The position numbers and the translations under genes were made by a program. A DNA stretch of 64,000 nucleotides, from contig JAHBWD010000012.1 of NCBI GenBank assembly GCA_019637175.1, positions 1-64,000 of the forward strand. The letters run 5' to 3'. How positions within the stretch are numbered: position 1 is the first letter of the stretch; each line of letters begins with the position of its first letter. Source of the DNA: Labilithrix sp. (lineage in GTDB: Bacteria; Myxococcota_A; Polyangia; Polyangiales; Polyangiaceae). The notes below the pieces were generated by a model. It was not told the DNA's origin, searched no databases, and worked only from the letters and a program-made list of their open reading frames with translations. This document shows, in pieces, positions 1 through 8,381 of the stretch.

Positions 1-2
1 TC

Positions 3-47
3 GCTCGCGCGCACGCGGCGCTGATCGACGCGCTCGAGCGCGCGTGA
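3..47 (+). CDS. possible 3' end of an upstream gene (partial)
   Basis: One frame is open from the left edge to a TGA at 45-47 and reads as an Ala/Arg/Leu-rich helical tail. Fourteen codons are too few to identify a family, and the call rests only on that open frame and on the gene-like spacing to the next start at 183. It could equally be non-coding. Confidence 0.2.
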   Translation, partial: ARAHAALIDALERA

Positions 48-182
48 AATACGGCGGAAGTCGACAGCGGCGCCAGCACGAAGTAGCGCTTCGAGGAGCT
101 CGGGCGCTCAGCGCGCGTCTCGCGCTACGTTCGCGGTATTCGCCGAACATGCCCTGCGCCAAGCAGATCGAGTGGAGGTTCC

Positions 183-692
183 GTGACTGACGACAAGCGC
201 TCCTACACGCTGAGCGAGCTCACTGCCATCTTCGCCTCGTTCGGGGCGGACGACCCGGAGGGGTGGGCACGCTCTCAGCTCACCGAGGGCATCAACCAGC
301 TCGCGAGATTCTTCTTCCTCCGCGAAGCGTGGAAGTTGATCGTGAGCCATGCGGATCGAAGCTGGATCCAGCGCGAGCGTGAGGAGGCTGCAAGGGCGCC
401 CCGGGCTCCAGGAGCAGGCAGCGGCGCCGCGCTGGAGCGGTTGCTGAGCACCGGCGCGGACGAGGGGGACCTCACGGAAATTGTGCGCGCAACGCAGTGG
501 CAGCTCCTCGCGGGATTCTGCGCGCTCTTGGACGACCAAAGCCAGATTGAGTGCGGCGGGCTGGGCATCACGTGGGCGCTCTTCGAGACTGACGCGGCGG
601 ATATGCCCATAGCGCGGATCGACGGCCTTCACGAGTCGGTCCTCGAAACGGACCCGGCGGGGTTGGAGATGCGTTCCGAGCGGCCTCAGTGA
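183..692 (+). CDS. hypothetical protein (169 aa)
   Basis: This is a soluble, mostly helical protein of 169 residues that I do not recognise. It has no signal peptide or membrane segment. A Pro/Ala/Gly-rich stretch around residues 70-80 separates an N-terminal part rich in Trp, Phe and Arg from a C-terminal part with acidic residues. The GTG start at 183 is chosen because GGAGG lies about 5 nt upstream, one of the few clear Shine-Dalgarno sites here. It stands alone, about 85 nt before the GltB-like gene on the same strand, which seems to have its own promoter. No function is proposed. Confidence 0.6.
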   Translation: MTDDKRSYTLSELTAIFASFGADDPEGWARSQLTEGINQLARFFFLREAWKLIVSHADRSWIQREREEAARAPRAPGAGSGAALERLLSTGADEGDLTEIVRATQWQLLAGFCALLDDQSQIECGGLGITWALFETDAADMPIARIDGLHESVLETDPAGLEMRSERPQ

Positions 693-763
693 GCGTTCGA
701 GATCGAAGCGGCGACCTGAGGTTCGGCGCAGGCGAGAGCACTCGGACGAGGTCGCGAACGCGG

Positions 764-769
764 TATGCT
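764..769 (+). promoter_or_regulatory. -10 element TATGCT of the GltB-like gene
   Basis: TATGCT ends 8 nt before the ATG at 778, so the expected transcription start falls at the start codon. There is no Shine-Dalgarno. This favours ATG 778 over the GTG at 775. Confidence 0.5.
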
Positions 770-777
770 GCGCCGTG

Positions 778-2331
778 ATGTCGTGGGTCGTGGTCGCCGC
801 CGCCTTTCTCACCTTCCTCGTCGCGCTCGCCGTGCGCGACCGGTTGCAGAAGAAGCACACGATCGTCGCGAACTTTCCGATCGTGGGGCGCTTTCGCTAC
901 TGGCTCGAGACATTCGGCGGCCCGCTCCGGCAATACATCGTCACGCACAACGACGAGGAGCGGCCGTTCTCGCGCGATCAGCGCCGCTGGATCTACGCGT
1001 CGGCGAAGAAGGAGAACAACTACTTCGGCTTCGGCACGGACAACGATCTGGAGGGCGGGCGCGACTACCTGATCGTGCGCCACAGCGCGTTCCCCGCGCG
1101 CACGCCGCACGCCGGCGACGCCGACTACGATCCGAAGTACGGCTGCCCCGCGGCGAAGGTCCTCGGCGGCGCGCGCAAGCGCAAGAAGGCGTTTCGGCCG
1201 GCGTCGATCGTGAACACCTCGGCGATGAGCTACGGCTCGCTCAGCAGCGCCGCCGTCGAGGCCATCAACCGCGGCGTCGCGATCGCCGGCGGGATGCAGA
1301 ACACGGGTGAGGGCGGCATCGCCCCGCCGCATCGCCACGGCGGCGATCTCGTCTGGCAGATCGGCACCGGCTACTTCGGGTGCCGCGACGACGACGGGCG
1401 CTTCTCGCTCGAGCGCATGCTCGAGGCGATCGAGACGGCGCCGGTGCGCGCGATCGAGATCAAGTTGAGCCAAGGGGCGAAGCCCGGGCTCGGCGGCGTG
1501 CTGCCCGCGGCGAAGATCACCGAGGAGATCGCGAAGATCCGGCTCATCCCGCGCGGGCGCGACTGCATCAGCCCCTCGGCGCACGCGGCCTTCTCGGACG
1601 TGTCGTCGATGCTCGACTTCATCGAGCGCATCGCCGACGCGACGGGGCTCCCCGTCGGCATCAAGTCCGCCGTCGGCGAGATGGGCTTCTGGCACGAGCT
1701 CGCGCGCGCGATCGCGACGACGGGTCGCGCGCCGGACTTCGTCACGATCGACGGCGGCGAGGGCGGAACGGGCGCCGCGCCGCCCGTCTTCAGCGATCAC
1801 GTGGCGCTGCCGTTCAAGCTCGGCTTCGCGAGCGTGTACCGCGCGTTCGCGGAGCAAGGCGTCCACGAAGACGTCGTGTTCATCGGCTCGGGTCGACTCG
1901 GCTTCCCCGAGCAGTCGGCGCTCGCCCTCGCGCTCGGCTGCGACATGATCAACGTCGCGCGCGAGGCCATGCTCGCGATCGGCTGCATCCAGGCGCAGGA
2001 GTGCCACACGGGCAACTGCCCGACGGGCATCGCCACCCAGCGCCCCTGGCTCGTGCGCGGCCTCGACCCGACGCTGAAGTCGGCGCGCCTCGCGAACTAC
2101 CTCATCACGCTCCGCAAGGACCTCCTGGCGCTCGCGAACGCGTGCGGCGAGGTCCACCCCGCGCTCGTCCCGCTCGACCGCTTCACGATCCTCGACGGCC
2201 TCGCGATGAAGAGCGCCGCCACGGTCTTCGCGTACGAGGCCGGCTGGGGTCTGCCGACCGAAGCGGAGCGCGACGCGATCGCCGCCCTCATGGCCGCGCG
2301 CGCTCCGTCCGGGCTGCGCACGGCCTCGTGA
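778..2331 (+). CDS. FMN-binding glutamate synthase family protein (GltB-like)
   Basis: A 517-residue protein of the stand-alone glutamate-synthase-domain family (GltB central/FMN part without the amidotransferase domain). An N-terminal hydrophobic segment (about residues 2-20) should anchor it in the membrane. The FMN/2-oxoglutarate barrel follows, with the characteristic DGGEGGTGAAP loop. The three cysteines that ligate the 3Fe-4S cluster in glutamate synthases are all present with family spacing (Cys403, Cys409, Cys414, pattern C-x5-C-x4-C, followed by PTG). The cofactors therefore look intact. The physiological substrate of these short membrane-anchored homologues is not established, because they lack the glutaminase half and no GltD-type partner is adjacent. 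The gene is monocistronic. Confidence 0.88.
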   Translation: MSWVVVAAAFLTFLVALAVRDRLQKKHTIVANFPIVGRFRYWLETFGGPLRQYIVTHNDEERPFSRDQRRWIYASAKKENNYFGFGTDNDLEGGRDYLIVRHSAFPARTPHAGDADYDPKYGCPAAKVLGGARKRKKAFRPASIVNTSAMSYGSLSSAAVEAINRGVAIAGGMQNTGEGGIAPPHRHGGDLVWQIGTGYFGCRDDDGRFSLERMLEAIETAPVRAIEIKLSQGAKPGLGGVLPAAKITEEIAKIRLIPRGRDCISPSAHAAFSDVSSMLDFIERIADATGLPVGIKSAVGEMGFWHELARAIATTGRAPDFVTIDGGEGGTGAAPPVFSDHVALPFKLGFASVYRAFAEQGVHEDVVFIGSGRLGFPEQSALALALGCDMINVAREAMLAIGCIQAQECHTGNCPTGIATQRPWLVRGLDPTLKSARLANYLITLRKDLLALANACGEVHPALVPLDRFTILDGLAMKSAATVFAYEAGWGLPTEAERDAIAALMAARAPSGLRTAS

Positions 2332-2512
2332 ACGCGAGGCTCACCTTCGCCGTTCTCGCGCCGTCGTTTATTCGCTGCGGAGCAAGACGCAACCCCGGAG
2401 GAGTCTGCGGAGGGCGTCAGAATCCAATTGAGAGTCGACGGACCGCCGGGCAGGCTCGTCGCGTCGAACGGGACGGCCTCGCCCGCGTCGCTCGCGCGTC
2501 GAAGTTCGGGGC

Positions 2513-2547
2513 TTGATGCGGTGAGTGGCCTATAAATATGCTATGCT
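2513..2547 (+). promoter_or_regulatory. promoter of the RAYT gene
   Basis: An AT-rich island interrupts GC-rich DNA. TTGATG (2513-2518) could serve as -35, with TATGCT at 2537-2542 (18-bp spacer) or 2542-2547 as -10. The second copy ends 8 nt before the ATG at 2556. The 224-nt gap from 2332 holds nothing else I can identify; no REP-like palindrome was recognised in it. Confidence 0.5.
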
Positions 2548-2555
2548 AATTCAAG

Positions 2556-3269
2556 ATGCGACGGCGTCCCGTTCAGCTCGAGCTCGCATTTCGGACGTGG
2601 GGAGGCAAGCGCGCGAACGCGGGCCGAAAGCGGCGCGAGGCGCGGCGCGGCTTCGTTGGCCACGGCGCGCGGCCGCGGCACGTCGAGCGCACGCCGGTGC
2701 ACGCGTCGGCTCGGCGCGTGGCCGCGGGGCCGGTCCTCCGAGAGCAGCGCGTGTACGCGGAGCTCCGCAGGGTGCTCGCGCGCTCGAGCGAGAAGGGCTT
2801 CCGGGTGCTCCATTTCTCGGTGCAGCGCGATCATCTCCACCTCATCGTCGAGGCCGAGGGCAACCTGGCGCTCTCGCGCGGCATGCAGCGTCTCCTCTCG
2901 CGCGCGGCGCACGCGGTCAACGCGATCACCGGTCGAAGCGGCAAGCTATGGCGCGACCGATACCACCGCGAGGATCTCGCCTCGCCGCGCCAAGTGCGCA
3001 ACGCGTACGTCTACGTTCTCTTCAACGAGCGAAAGCACGGCGCGATGAAGCGCGTCGACGGCGTCTACCAGCTCGATCGCTGCTCGTCGGCCGCGTGGTT
3101 CACCGGCTGGAGCCCGCGCGCGGCGCCCGACGGCGCGCAGCTCACGCGCGCCGGCCCGTCGATCGTGTCGCCCGCGCGATCGTGGCTGGCCACGACGGGA
3201 TGGAAGCGGCGCGGCCTCCTGCGCGTCGACGAAGCGCCGCGCGTCCCGGCGCGATCAACCACTACTTGA
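2556..3269 (+). CDS. REP-associated tyrosine transposase (RAYT, Y1_Tnp family)
   Basis: A 237-residue single-stranded-DNA nuclease-like protein of the IS200/IS605-related RAYT group. The HUH motif is visible as His-Leu-His in RDHLHLIVE, and the candidate nucleophile Tyr lies in the NAYVYVLFNERKHG segment. The N-terminus (TWGGKRANAGRKRR) is a basic stretch typical of the group. The C-terminal 60 residues are probably a lineage-specific extension. No terminal inverted repeats, target duplication or partner ORF flank it, so it looks like a domesticated single-copy gene rather than a live insertion sequence. Its 3' end overlaps the convergent lipoprotein gene by 8 nt. Confidence 0.85.
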   Translation: MRRRPVQLELAFRTWGGKRANAGRKRREARRGFVGHGARPRHVERTPVHASARRVAAGPVLREQRVYAELRRVLARSSEKGFRVLHFSVQRDHLHLIVEAEGNLALSRGMQRLLSRAAHAVNAITGRSGKLWRDRYHREDLASPRQVRNAYVYVLFNERKHGAMKRVDGVYQLDRCSSAAWFTGWSPRAAPDGAQLTRAGPSIVSPARSWLATTGWKRRGLLRVDEAPRVPARSTTT

Positions 3270-5259
3270 AGCGCATGCAGCGTCCGCCGGAGTAGGCGGC
3301 CTTGTACTCGGCAAAGCGAAGCCGATTCTCGCCGCTTCCGTTCTGGAGGGCGCGCGCGCTGCTGTAGCCGATGCCGCGGTACTTGAGGCCGAAGTTGCCG
3401 GTGAAGGTCGCGCCGGTCATGTCGAGCACCTGCTCGTGGAGGTTGCCGTGCACGTCCATCCACGGCTCGTCGGCGGCGTTGACGCGCACCTTGTCGCCGA
3501 TCATGCGGCCCGGCGGCGCGATGCGGTTGACGCCTTCGTGGGTCTCGTTACCGCCCGCGCCGTTGGCGTAGTACGGGTAGTTGTAGTTGAGCGGCGCGGA
3601 GCCGCCCGAATCGCTCGTGGCGTTGATGTTCGGGGCGAACGTTCCCGCGGGGTTCACGGCGCCGAAGGGCGCGCAGCGGTTGGTCGGCGCCCGGCCGCAA
3701 CCCGCGGCGTTGCCCAGCGTCGGCGCACTGTCGGTGACGTAGTCGAGCACCTCGTCGGTCGCGAGCTGGCCACCGTCCCAGTGGCAGAACGCCTGGAGCG
3801 CGACGTGCGTGATGGCCGACATCGCCTTCTTGTCGAGCTCGTTCTTGGCGACGAGCGCGTTGCCGTTGCTGTCGACGCCGTTGGCGCGCGCGAGGCCGCC
3901 GTTCGGGGTCATCATCACGTCGGCGGGGTACCAGAACGTCGTCAACCCGTACGCGCCGGTGCTGTGGAAGGTGTTGTGCCCGTGGATGTACGTGAAGAGC
4001 ACGGAGCCGAACTGCCCGTTCACGCCGACGGGCGCGATCCACGGCGGGGCGATGGTGGGTCCGTAAGGCGGATAGGGGTTCGGGTTGTTCGGGAGCGACT
4101 GCGAGTCCGTGGCGAAGCCGGTCGCGAGGAACATGTTCCACGACGCGTTCCAGATCGGCGGCGTGTTCGCCATCACGTACGCGCGCATGTTCGGCTGGCC
4201 GCCGTACGTCGCCGTGAGCCACTCGATCCACGCGCGCACGCGGCCCGCCGTGATCTCGTACTTGTCGAGGTAGACCTGTCGGCCCGGACGCGCAGGATCC
4301 GCGTAGCCGGGGACGAGCAGCGTACGGCAGCAGCTCTCGTGGCCGGCGACCGTCCCCGCGCCCGTCTCGTGCGTCTCGGCGAACCCGTTGCCGAGATCGC
4401 CGCCGCCGCAAGTGTCGCCGCCGAAGCGCGGCTTGCAGCTCGGCATGTCGACGCACTTCTTGGCGTAGTTGCACGCACCGTTGCAGTCGCCGTCGACGAG
4501 GCAGTTCAACCCCTCGGCGCATTTCTTCCCGCTCGTGCCGCCGCAGTCGACGTCGGTCTCGCTGCCGTTCTGCACGCCGTCGTCGTTGCGCGGCGCGGTG
4601 CAGATCTTCGTCGACGCGGCGCAGTAGAGATCGACGCAGTCGTCGTTCGCCTCGCACGCCTTGCCGTTCGGACACTTCGGGGCGTTCGGCCCGCCGCAGT
4701 CGACGTCGGTCTCGCCGTTGTTCTTCTTGCCGTCGGTCGGCCCCGGAGGCCCGCACACGCCGTCGAGGCACGTGCCGACGCAGTCGCTGCTGTCGACGCA
4801 GCCCTCGCCGTCGGGGCACGGCTGGGTCGCCTTCACACTGCCGCCGCAGTCGACGCCGGTCTCGCCCGCGTTCTTCTTGCCGTCGGAGTGGCTGCCTTCA
4901 GGAGGCCGCGCGCACTTCGCGGCGTCGCAGAAGCCGGAGACGCAGTCCTTGTCGAGCTCGCACGGCTCGCCGTCGTTGCACTCGACCGACACGCCGACGC
5001 CGCAAGGCTTGCCCGCGGGCGCGGCGCACGTGCCGCTCTCGCACTTGCCGCTCGAGCACTCCTCGTTCGCGGTGCACCCCGCGCCGGTGCACCTCGTCGT
5101 GCACGCGCCGCCGCAGTCGGTGCCGATCTCGTCGCCGTCACGGACGCCGTTCGTGCAGCTCGGGACGTCGTCGGCGTTCGTCGTGGAGCACGCCGGCACG
5201 AGGACGCAGCCAGCGAGAAAGGTCACTGCGCTGGCGAGGAAACCGCGGGCTCGGAACAC
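3262..5259 (-). CDS. Cys-rich modular lipoprotein with C-terminal SUMF1/FGE-like domain
   Basis: A 665-residue surface or periplasmic lipoprotein. The GTG start at 5259 follows GGAGG by 6 nt and gives a lipoprotein signal peptide with lipobox FLAGC (Cys18). Residues about 35-270 are tandem Cys-rich modules containing DG.xNG.ETDVDCGG followed by spaced cysteines. The C-terminal ~380 residues resemble the formylglycine-generating-enzyme/SUMF1 fold, as seen in the segments DKYEITAGRVRAW, FCHWDGGQLAT and GGRCMRFK. Many members of that fold are non-catalytic or bind ligands, so enzymatic activity is not claimed. Polyangia commonly carry such Cys-module lipoproteins. Ligand and partner are unknown. 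Confidence 0.78.
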   Translation of the reverse strand: MFRARGFLASAVTFLAGCVLVPACSTTNADDVPSCTNGVRDGDEIGTDCGGACTTRCTGAGCTANEECSSGKCESGTCAAPAGKPCGVGVSVECNDGEPCELDKDCVSGFCDAAKCARPPEGSHSDGKKNAGETGVDCGGSVKATQPCPDGEGCVDSSDCVGTCLDGVCGPPGPTDGKKNNGETDVDCGGPNAPKCPNGKACEANDDCVDLYCAASTKICTAPRNDDGVQNGSETDVDCGGTSGKKCAEGLNCLVDGDCNGACNYAKKCVDMPSCKPRFGGDTCGGGDLGNGFAETHETGAGTVAGHESCCRTLLVPGYADPARPGRQVYLDKYEITAGRVRAWIEWLTATYGGQPNMRAYVMANTPPIWNASWNMFLATGFATDSQSLPNNPNPYPPYGPTIAPPWIAPVGVNGQFGSVLFTYIHGHNTFHSTGAYGLTTFWYPADVMMTPNGGLARANGVDSNGNALVAKNELDKKAMSAITHVALQAFCHWDGGQLATDEVLDYVTDSAPTLGNAAGCGRAPTNRCAPFGAVNPAGTFAPNINATSDSGGSAPLNYNYPYYANGAGGNETHEGVNRIAPPGRMIGDKVRVNAADEPWMDVHGNLHEQVLDMTGATFTGNFGLKYRGIGYSSARALQNGSGENRLRFAEYKAAYSGGRCMRFK
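4453..5157 (-). repeat. tandem DCGG Cys-rich modules
   Basis: Five copies of a roughly 45-residue module lie in the lipoprotein encoded here. Four keep the DCGG tetrad, with an upstream Asn-Gly/Glu-Thr pattern and three downstream Cys. The second copy, counted from the N-terminus, is degenerate and lacks DCGG. The copies differ enough at DNA level that recent slippage is unlikely. Confidence 0.75.
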
Positions 5260-5456
5260 GTATCCTCCAGGAGACGAGATCGACACGATCGAGATCACCG
5301 TGTCACGAGGTGTACGCGCGCGCCCGCGCAAAGCTGCCGCGAAAAACGGACCGCTACGCCGCCAGAATGAGGGTGGATCGCCGGCGCACCGCCCTGGCGC
5401 CAACCACGGATCGCGCACTTGACGCGCGACGCGATTGCGCGGTTCATGTCGAATCG

Positions 5457-6794
5457 ATGAGCGACAGGATCGACCAGCTCCGCGAGCAGTGGGACCGCGC
5501 CGTGGAGAAGGACCGCCCGGCCGACGCCGTGAAGGCGCTGATCGAGCTCGAGAGGCTCGAGCACGGCGAGCCGCGGTGGTCGCAACGCCTCGGCGAGGCG
5601 CTGCGACGGCTCGGCAAGAACAAGGAAGCCGAAGAGGCGTTCGTGCGCGCGACCGAGCGCTACATCGCGAAGGGCTTTCTTCCCCGCGCGATCGCGATGG
5701 CGAAGCTCGTCATCTCGCTCAACCCCGCGCGCGTCGATCTGCTCGCGAAGATCGAGCCGCCCAAGGCTGCGCCGGCGCCGCCTCCGCTCCCGATCCGGCC
5801 GGTGCCGCTCGAGCGCGCGAAAGACGAGAGTCGAGACGAGGTGCGCTTCGCCGACGCCGCCGTCGTCGACGCGTCGTCGCGATCGAGCATCGACATCCTG
5901 CTCGAGGACGTCGACGTCCTCGAGGTCGTCGACGTCGACGTCGTCAGCGACAAAGACCCTTCGTTCATCATGCCCGAAGCGCGCGAGCCGTCGATCGATC
6001 ACCTCGGCACGATGGCGACCTTCCGCCTCTTCGCCGGCGTCTCGCGCGACGGCCTCCTCGAGCTCTCGCGCGCCGCCGAGATCGTCGAGCTCGTGCCCGG
6101 CGCGATGGTGATGATGCGCGACGAGCCCGCGTACGCGCTCTACGCGATCATCGACGGCGTCGTGCGCGTGATCGTGCGCGGCATGCCGAGCGGCCGCCCC
6201 GACATCCGCCTGCGCGAGGGCGACATCATCGGCGAGGGCTGCCTCCTCGACGAAGGCGTGCGCCAGGCCGACGTGCGCGCGGAGACGCCGATCATGGCGC
6301 TCCGCATCGACAAGAAGAAGCTCGACGAGGTGACCGCGCGTCACCCCGAGGTCGAGGGAGCGCTCTTCGAGCTCCTCGCGCGGCGCCTCATCATGAACCT
6401 GATGCACTCGTCGCCGATCTTCTCTTCGTTCGATCCGAAGGCGCGCCTCGAGCTCGCGCAGCTCTTCGAGGTGCGCCGCGCCGCGCCGGGAACGGTGCTC
6501 GCCGAGCGCGGGAGGCGAAGCGACGGCCTCTACGTCCTGCTCGCGGGCAACGTCACCGCGATCGGCGACGACGGCACCGCGACGCGGATCGCGCGCGGCA
6601 GCGCGTTCGGGCACGCCTCGCTCCTCGGCACCGAGGCCGCCGACGCGACCGTGAAGGCGACGACCGAAGCGGTCTTGCTCCGCCTGCCCGCGATGAAGTT
6701 CGCCGCGCTCGCGGCGCACTACCCGCCCGTGCTCGCGATCCTCGCGGAGTCCGCGGGCGAGCCCCTCCGCGCGAGCCGGCTGCCGGGCGACTGA
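5457..6794 (+). CDS. TPR-like protein with two cyclic nucleotide-binding domains
   Basis: A 445-residue cytoplasmic protein. Residues about 1-95 form TPR-like helices (ALIELERLEHGEPRW, then a second pair). A Pro-rich and then Asp/Val-rich linker (about 100-180) leads to two CAP-family ligand-binding beta-rolls. The first, around 185-300, contains LREGDIIGEGCLL, the phosphate-binding-cassette position. The second, about 315-430, has GSAFGHASLLG. Neither cassette shows the full GE-x7-8-RAA cAMP signature, so the ligand may differ or be absent. There is no DNA-binding domain. The start is ATG 5457 because the reading frame upstream to about 5310 has low-complexity Arg-rich sequence. It is divergent from the Cys-rich lipoprotein. 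Confidence 0.78.
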   Translation: MSDRIDQLREQWDRAVEKDRPADAVKALIELERLEHGEPRWSQRLGEALRRLGKNKEAEEAFVRATERYIAKGFLPRAIAMAKLVISLNPARVDLLAKIEPPKAAPAPPPLPIRPVPLERAKDESRDEVRFADAAVVDASSRSSIDILLEDVDVLEVVDVDVVSDKDPSFIMPEAREPSIDHLGTMATFRLFAGVSRDGLLELSRAAEIVELVPGAMVMMRDEPAYALYAIIDGVVRVIVRGMPSGRPDIRLREGDIIGEGCLLDEGVRQADVRAETPIMALRIDKKKLDEVTARHPEVEGALFELLARRLIMNLMHSSPIFSSFDPKARLELAQLFEVRRAAPGTVLAERGRRSDGLYVLLAGNVTAIGDDGTATRIARGSAFGHASLLGTEAADATVKATTEAVLLRLPAMKFAALAAHYPPVLAILAESAGEPLRASRLPGD

Positions 6795-6861
6795 CCCGCG
6801 CCGCGCGGCTCGCCCTACGCGGCACGGCGCGCCATGAAGAGCCGCCGCGTCGGGACTGAAG

Positions 6862-6867
6862 TAAGAT
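6862..6867 (+). promoter_or_regulatory. -10 element TAAGAT
   Basis: TAAGAT ends 7 nt before the GTG at 6875, which has no Shine-Dalgarno. It predicts a leaderless message and supports GTG as the start. Confidence 0.45.
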
Positions 6868-6874
6868 CGAGCCC

Positions 6875-7639
6875 GTGGCCACGTTCGATCTCGAGGTGAT
6901 CGACGCCGCGATCGCGCGCTTCGTCGTGCGCGACGCGGCGTCGCCGTCGATCGCGCGCGTCACGCAGCAGAGCGCGACCGCGCCGCCCGTCCACGACGTC
7001 GTGTACGCGGCGACGACGCGGCATCGACTCTCGCAGCCGTGGGCGCCCGACGACGGCATGATCCTCGAGACGTTCGATCCGACGATCGCCGAAGGCGGCG
7101 CCCCGCCCGCGTCGATCCTCGCCGACGTCGAGTGGAAGTACATGGAGTGGGCCGAGGGCTCGCTCGCCGAGAGCGGCGGAGGCCTGCTCGGCGCGCTGCC
7201 CGACGGATCGTACTGGCTCGCGCGCACGAAGCTCGAAGCGACCGCGCCGAAGACGATCCTGCTCGGCAACGCGTGGTCGCCCGCGCCTTCGAACGCGCGA
7301 CAGCTCGCCGATCGCCGGCCGCTCTACGCGGCGGCGTTCGGGGTTCGAAGGGGGGCGCCGCCGTCCGGCGCATCGCCGCTCGTCGGGCTCGCCGTGCTCG
7401 ACTACGTCGGCGACGCGAGCGTCGACGCGACGCTCTTCTTCGAGATCGTCGAGGCGAAGGCGTTGACGCCCGACCGAAGCGGCGACGTCGTCGTCGTCAT
7501 CCCGCAGACCGGCGCCCTCGTCGTCGACGCCCTCGAGGCGTTCTCCGCGAGCGACGCGCAGGAGGCGCGCTTGCGCTGGGAAAGGGAGCGATCCCGAGCG
7601 CTTGCCCAGCTCCTCGGGGATAGTTATCCAACTCGCTAA
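6875..7639 (+). CDS. hypothetical protein (254 aa)
   Basis: A soluble protein with no signal peptide and no recognised domain. It has an N-terminal acidic half with several Trp residues (about 50-115), a central region rich in Gly and Ala, and a C-terminal mixed alpha/beta part ending in charged helices. The GTG start fits the -10 hexamer just upstream. It precedes the ABM-like/ArsR operon, whose operator-like repeats begin inside the last codons of this gene, so the two units probably have separate promoters. Confidence 0.55.
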   Translation: MATFDLEVIDAAIARFVVRDAASPSIARVTQQSATAPPVHDVVYAATTRHRLSQPWAPDDGMILETFDPTIAEGGAPPASILADVEWKYMEWAEGSLAESGGGLLGALPDGSYWLARTKLEATAPKTILLGNAWSPAPSNARQLADRRPLYAAAFGVRRGAPPSGASPLVGLAVLDYVGDASVDATLFFEIVEAKALTPDRSGDVVVVIPQTGALVVDALEAFSASDAQEARLRWERERSRALAQLLGDSYPTR

Positions 7640-7679
7640 GTTTCAGCTTGCCGATACTGAGCCTCGAAGCTAAGTATCG
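7618..7679 (+). promoter_or_regulatory. operator-like repeat cluster before the ABM-like/ArsR operon
   Basis: Several symmetric elements are packed into 62 bp. GGATA-GT-TATCC is a palindrome (7618-7629). GCTAAGT(T/A)TC is directly repeated at 7635-7644 and 7669-7678. CGATACT (7652-7658) and AGTATCG (7673-7679) form an inverted repeat with a 14-nt spacer. The last element ends 7 nt before the ATG at 7687. Autoregulation by the ArsR protein encoded downstream is the natural inference. Confidence 0.5.
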
Positions 7680-7686
7680 CACCATC

Positions 7687-8013
7687 ATGCAGCCCACGAA
7701 CAAGCCTGGTCCCGTCGACATGCTCGTCACCTACCGCGCGAAGCAGGGTCGCGAAGACGAGCTGCTCGCCCTCGTCAAGAAGCACTGGCCGGAGCTCGAG
7801 CGCCTCGGCCTCGCGACCGATCGGCCGGCGCAGGTCTGGCGAGGGACGGACCGCAAGGGCGTCACGTCGTTCATCGAGATGTTCCAGTGGAAGGACTCCA
7901 AGTCGTCCGACATCGCCCACCAGACGCCCGAGGTCATGGCCATCTGGGAGCCGATGGGCAACCTCATGGACGGCATGGACATCACGCAGATCGAGTCGGT
8001 CGACCTCGGTTGA
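7687..8013 (+). CDS. ABM-like dimeric alpha/beta-barrel protein
   Basis: A 108-residue small protein with the beta-alpha-beta pattern of the ferredoxin-like dimeric barrel superfamily (ABM-like): DMLVTYRAKQGREDELLALVKKHWPELERLG, a strand with Trp, then FIEMFQWKD and a final strand. Family members bind haem or oxidise small aromatic compounds, or have no known activity; catalytic residues cannot be assigned here. The start at ATG 7687 is preferred over an upstream ATG at 7648 because the latter would run through the operator repeats. The gene is translationally coupled to the ArsR-type regulator. Confidence 0.65.
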   Translation: MQPTNKPGPVDMLVTYRAKQGREDELLALVKKHWPELERLGLATDRPAQVWRGTDRKGVTSFIEMFQWKDSKSSDIAHQTPEVMAIWEPMGNLMDGMDITQIESVDLG

Positions 8014-8324
8014 CCACCGAAGCGGAGCAGCGGCTCGTCGCGCTGCAAGCGGTCCTCGAGGCCCTCGCCCACCCCGCGCGCCGGCAGATCCTCCTCACGG
8101 TGCACTTTCGCGGGGGCGAGATGACCGCAGGCGACATCGCGCGACGTTTCGCGCACGCGTGGCCCACCACGACCCGCCACTTGCGCGTGCTCGAGGCGGC
8201 CGGTCTCTTGCAGCACGAAAAGCGAGGCCGCGAGCGGATCTATCGGGTCCAGCGCGAGCGATTGGCGCTCGTCACCGAGTGGCTCGCGTGGTTCGAAGAG
8301 CGCCGAGATCCTCTCGACGGCTGA
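8010..8324 (+). CDS. ArsR family transcriptional regulator
   Basis: A 104-residue winged-helix repressor. The helix-turn-helix is clear: ALAHPARRQILL, then GDIARRFAHAWPTTTRHLRVLEAAGLLQHEKRGRERIYRV. It belongs to the SmtB/ArsR group without the alpha3 metal-binding Cys pair (no Cys at all), so it is not a classical metal sensor. The start is TTG at 8010, overlapping the stop of the preceding gene in TTGA, which indicates coupling. The likely target is the repeat cluster 7618-7679. Confidence 0.82.
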   Translation: MTTEAEQRLVALQAVLEALAHPARRQILLTVHFRGGEMTAGDIARRFAHAWPTTTRHLRVLEAAGLLQHEKRGRERIYRVQRERLALVTEWLAWFEERRDPLDG

Positions 8325-8381
8325 GGCGTATGTCGCGAAGGTCGCGGGAACAAGACCGCGATCTGGAGCGTCAGAACCGAG

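Noticed and set aside
568..2157. 529-codon minus frame opposite the GltB-like gene
   Set aside because: Arg-rich low-complexity translation without domains; the plus frame carries the FMN loop and 3Fe-4S cysteines.
3262..5259. Functional formylglycine-generating enzyme for sulfatases
   Set aside because: No sulfatase gene nearby and the catalytic Cys pair could not be placed with confidence; kept as FGE-like fold only.
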